A stretch of DNA of 64,000 nt, taken from the NCBI GenBank assembly GCA_045639325.1, contig JAZUCU010000055.1:1-64000 (forward strand). The letters are read 5' to 3'. The position numbers and the translations under genes were made by a program. The DNA comes from RGIG8244 sp045639325. Lineage in GTDB: Bacteria > Verrucomicrobiota > Lentisphaeria > Victivallales > UBA1829. Below the pieces are notes generated by a model that had not been told where the DNA came from, did no database searches, and saw nothing but the letters and a program-made list of their open reading frames with translations. How positions within the stretch are numbered: position 1 is the stretch's first letter; each line of letters starts with the position of its first letter. Positions 61,993 to 64,000 of this stretch are shown piece by piece.

Positions 61993-63930
61993 ATGCTTCA
62001 TACTGGTTCCATTGTCATTTACCGCTCTGCCCCGGCAAAAATCACGTCTTTTGCAAACGGCAAGATCACCCTCGAAACCCAAGGGGGCGACTCCAAAAAC
62101 GTGCGGGAGAAAGATATTGATTTTGAATTGCATGAGGGGCCTGCAGCGCTTCCTCTGCCGGAAGTACCTGTGCCCGATTTGCGGGATAATCTGGAATTGC
62201 TGCAGGGGGAACAGCTTTCGTTTGCTGATTTTACTTCTTTTATTTTCGGTTCCCACACAGCTGCAACGGCTTATGCCGCCTGGAAGCTGCTGAAGGAAGG
62301 GACTTATTTCCGTTTTGATGGCGATGCGGTTGTGCCCCGGACATTGGAAGAAATTGCGGCGGCGGAAGAGTTGCTGCGTCAGAAAAATGAAGCAAAGGAA
62401 CGCCATGCCGCCCTTCTGGACCGTCTGAAGAAAGGTGCGATTCTGCCGGAAGATATGCCATATCTTGGCGAAATCGAACAGGTTGCGTTGGGCGTTAATT
62501 CCGCCAGCCGTTTGATGAAAGAGCTTGGTATTGAAGCAATTCCGGAAAAAGCACACATGCTTCTGTTGAAACTGAAAGCCTGGGATCTTACCCGGAATCC
62601 GTTCCCTGCCCGTGCCGGTGTGGAGATGGAAAATCCCACTCTGCCTTTGCCGGAAGAACGGCTCTATCTTCATGAGGATGTGACCGATTTGACGGATTTT
62701 GAAGCGTATGCAATTGACGATGTGTCCAGTCATGACCCCGACGATGCCATCAGTTACCGTGATGGTATCCTGTATGTCCATATTGCCGACCCGGCATCGG
62801 TAATTGCCTTTGGTTCTGATGTGGATCTGGAAGCCCGGTCACGCGGGGAAAATCTTTATCTGCCGGAAAAAATCAGCCACATGCTGCCTTTGGAAGCGAC
62901 CGAACGGTTCGGTTTGGGACTTCAGGAACGGTCCCGTGCGTTGACGTTTGAAATCCGCATGAATGAGGGCAATCCGGAGCTGATCAAGTTCTATCCGTCA
63001 CTTTTGACGGTAAAACGACGGACGTATGAAGATGCAAATGAAGTACTTGAAAATCCGCAGTGGCAGGAGCTCCAACGCCAACTCGTCATGTTCAAGGAGA
63101 ACCGGAAGGCTGCCGGAGCTGTATTTATCCGCCTGCCGGAAGTGAATATTTTTGTAGATGATGATGGCGTGATTCATTTCTCTCCCTGTCCCGTTACACC
63201 GGAACGGGAATTCGTGGCAAACTGTATGCTTATCACGGGGGCGGCGGTTGCAAAGTGGGCGGCAGAGAATGATATTCCCATGCCGTTTGTGCGTCAAGAG
63301 CCGCCGGATGCGACTCCTATTCCGGAAGAAGAAGCCACCCTTTGCAGCATGTTTGCCCTGCGCCGCAGCTGTCACCCGGGGACGACGGATACGATTCCCG
63401 GACTTCATGCCGGTTTGGGGTTGGAGCCTTATACCAGAGTGACAAGTCCCCTGCGCCGTTATGCCGATTTGCTTTCTCACATGCAGCTGCACAGATACCT
63501 TGCTGGAGAAGAACTTCTGACTTCTGACGAATTGACGGAAGCCCTTGCACAGTCGGAATCAGCGGCAGCTGCGCGGCGTAAATTGGAACGTCTGGTCAAT
63601 GAGTATTGGACGCTGATTCATTTCAGCCGTATGGAGTCTGATTTCTCCACGGAAGCGATTTTGGTGCATCGTCAGGACGATCGTGCTGTATTTTTGATTC
63701 CGGAATTTGTTTATGAATACAAATCCCGTTTCCGCGGGGGCAAGTTGGGGGATCATTATACAGCCAACATTCTTTCCAGTGACCCTGCCCGATTCATGCT
63801 GCGCCTGAAGCTGAAAAGCCTTTCCTCCCTGACGGATGAAGTCATTGAAGACGAAAGTTATCCTGATGAACCGGAGGAAGATGTGCAGGAAGAGACGCAA
63901 GAGGGATCCCAGGAAACCAGAGAGTCCTGA
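61993..63930 (+). CDS. RNB-domain exoribonuclease (RNase II/R family)
   Basis: This 645-residue protein is a 3'-5' exoribonuclease of the RNase II/R superfamily. The RNB active site is DDVSSHDPDDAIS (D242, D243, D248, D250, D251), followed by YLPEKISHMLPLE and TRVTSPLRRYADLLSHMQLHRYL. The N-terminus (about 1-60) is a short beta domain rather than the two cold-shock domains of RNase R, and the tail (from about 610) is acidic. It lies 3 bp after tadA. With the poly(A)-polymerase-like gene in the same operon it may degrade tailed RNA. Confidence 0.88.
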   Translation: MLHTGSIVIYRSAPAKITSFANGKITLETQGGDSKNVREKDIDFELHEGPAALPLPEVPVPDLRDNLELLQGEQLSFADFTSFIFGSHTAATAYAAWKLLKEGTYFRFDGDAVVPRTLEEIAAAEELLRQKNEAKERHAALLDRLKKGAILPEDMPYLGEIEQVALGVNSASRLMKELGIEAIPEKAHMLLLKLKAWDLTRNPFPARAGVEMENPTLPLPEERLYLHEDVTDLTDFEAYAIDDVSSHDPDDAISYRDGILYVHIADPASVIAFGSDVDLEARSRGENLYLPEKISHMLPLEATERFGLGLQERSRALTFEIRMNEGNPELIKFYPSLLTVKRRTYEDANEVLENPQWQELQRQLVMFKENRKAAGAVFIRLPEVNIFVDDDGVIHFSPCPVTPEREFVANCMLITGAAVAKWAAENDIPMPFVRQEPPDATPIPEEEATLCSMFALRRSCHPGTTDTIPGLHAGLGLEPYTRVTSPLRRYADLLSHMQLHRYLAGEELLTSDELTEALAQSESAAAARRKLERLVNEYWTLIHFSRMESDFSTEAILVHRQDDRAVFLIPEFVYEYKSRFRGGKLGDHYTANILSSDPARFMLRLKLKSLSSLTDEVIEDESYPDEPEEDVQEETQEGSQETRES

Positions 63931-63939
63931 TTACATCAC

Positions 63940-63999
63940 TCAGCAATGTTTATCCAGATACAGCCGATATAATTCCCGTACCGCTTCCGGAACATCTTC
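63940..63999 (-). CDS. C-terminus of a minus-strand gene entering at the right edge
   Basis: The minus strand reads EDVPEAVRELYRLYLDKHC and then a TGA at 63940-63942. The composition is protein-like and the frame is open to the window edge. It is convergent with the RNB gene, 9 bp apart. Only 19 residues are visible, so no function can be given. Confidence 0.5.
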   Translation of the reverse strand, partial: EDVPEAVRELYRLYLDKHC

Positions 64000-64000
64000 C

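Noticed and set aside
1..64000. CRISPR array
   Set aside because: No regularly spaced short direct repeats were found; the repeats seen are isolated palindromes or pairs.

Overview
The window reads as a chromosomal segment of a Gram-negative member of the Lentisphaerota (Victivallales-like, probably a gut or other glycan-rich habitat). The grounds are: LPS genes (Kdo transferase WaaA, a phosphoheptose isomerase-like SIS protein); many large secreted glycosidase-like proteins with no SusC/SusD pair; three genes with a prepilin-type FTLIELLVV N-terminus, a family expanded in Lentisphaerota and Planctomycetota; and moderate GC. The phylum is inferred from gene style, because no rRNA is present.

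Layout. 1-5.3 kb is an accessory island: an IS110-type transposase with a structured upstream region that may encode a bridge RNA, a run of strong palindromic repeats, a two-gene DUF262-HNH / EcoRI-type methyltransferase cassette bracketed by two near-identical 80-bp palindromic repeats, and a zeta-toxin-like kinase with a small overlapping partner. 5.3-10.5 kb is a minus-strand run: 5-formyl-THF cyclo-ligase, RNase Y, an HD hydrolase, an OppF-type ATPase and an M29 aminopeptidase. 10.9-18.1 kb holds a prepilin-like gene facing a plus-strand run of a secreted glycosidase-like protein, an M20 amidohydrolase, a GH29 fucosidase and an alkaline-phosphatase-superfamily protein. 18.2-21.9 kb has an M16 peptidase and an orphan beta-class DNA methyltransferase.

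21.9-33.1 kb is a polysaccharide-use locus: a minus-strand operon of a GH42-like protein, a LacI regulator, a heparinase II/III-like lyase, a prepilin-like protein and a 1263-residue LamG/CBM9 protein, with a palindromic LacI-type operator directly downstream of its promoter, and a GH4 glycosidase transcribed the other way. 33.1-36.6 kb is an overlapping envelope operon (gmhA-like, uppS, cdsA, waaA). 36.8-40.3 kb is dnaN-recF-thiI, followed by a decayed gene fragment between 19-bp direct repeats, a hotdog thioesterase, an MBL-fold protein and a CAT-anticodon tRNA.

42.4-48.8 kb has an NhaC antiporter, a Gfo/Idh/MocA oxidoreductase and a third prepilin/secreted-glycosidase pair. 48.8-56.8 kb is a minus-strand set of membrane and metabolic genes (DMT permease, SDR, DUF2062, a CPA2 antiporter fused to a PTS EIIA domain, a CaCA antiporter, a Na/Pi cotransporter). 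57.1-63.9 kb is a plus-strand housekeeping operon (nadB, pcnB-like, DUF815 ATPase, tadA, an RNB exoribonuclease). The C-terminus of another minus-strand gene enters at the right edge.

Most interesting: the IS110/bridge-RNA candidate next to REP-like hairpins, the repeat-bracketed DUF262-HNH/MTase cassette, the recurring pairing of prepilin-like genes with secreted glycosidases, the LacI operator, and the 456-bp scar between 19-bp repeats.
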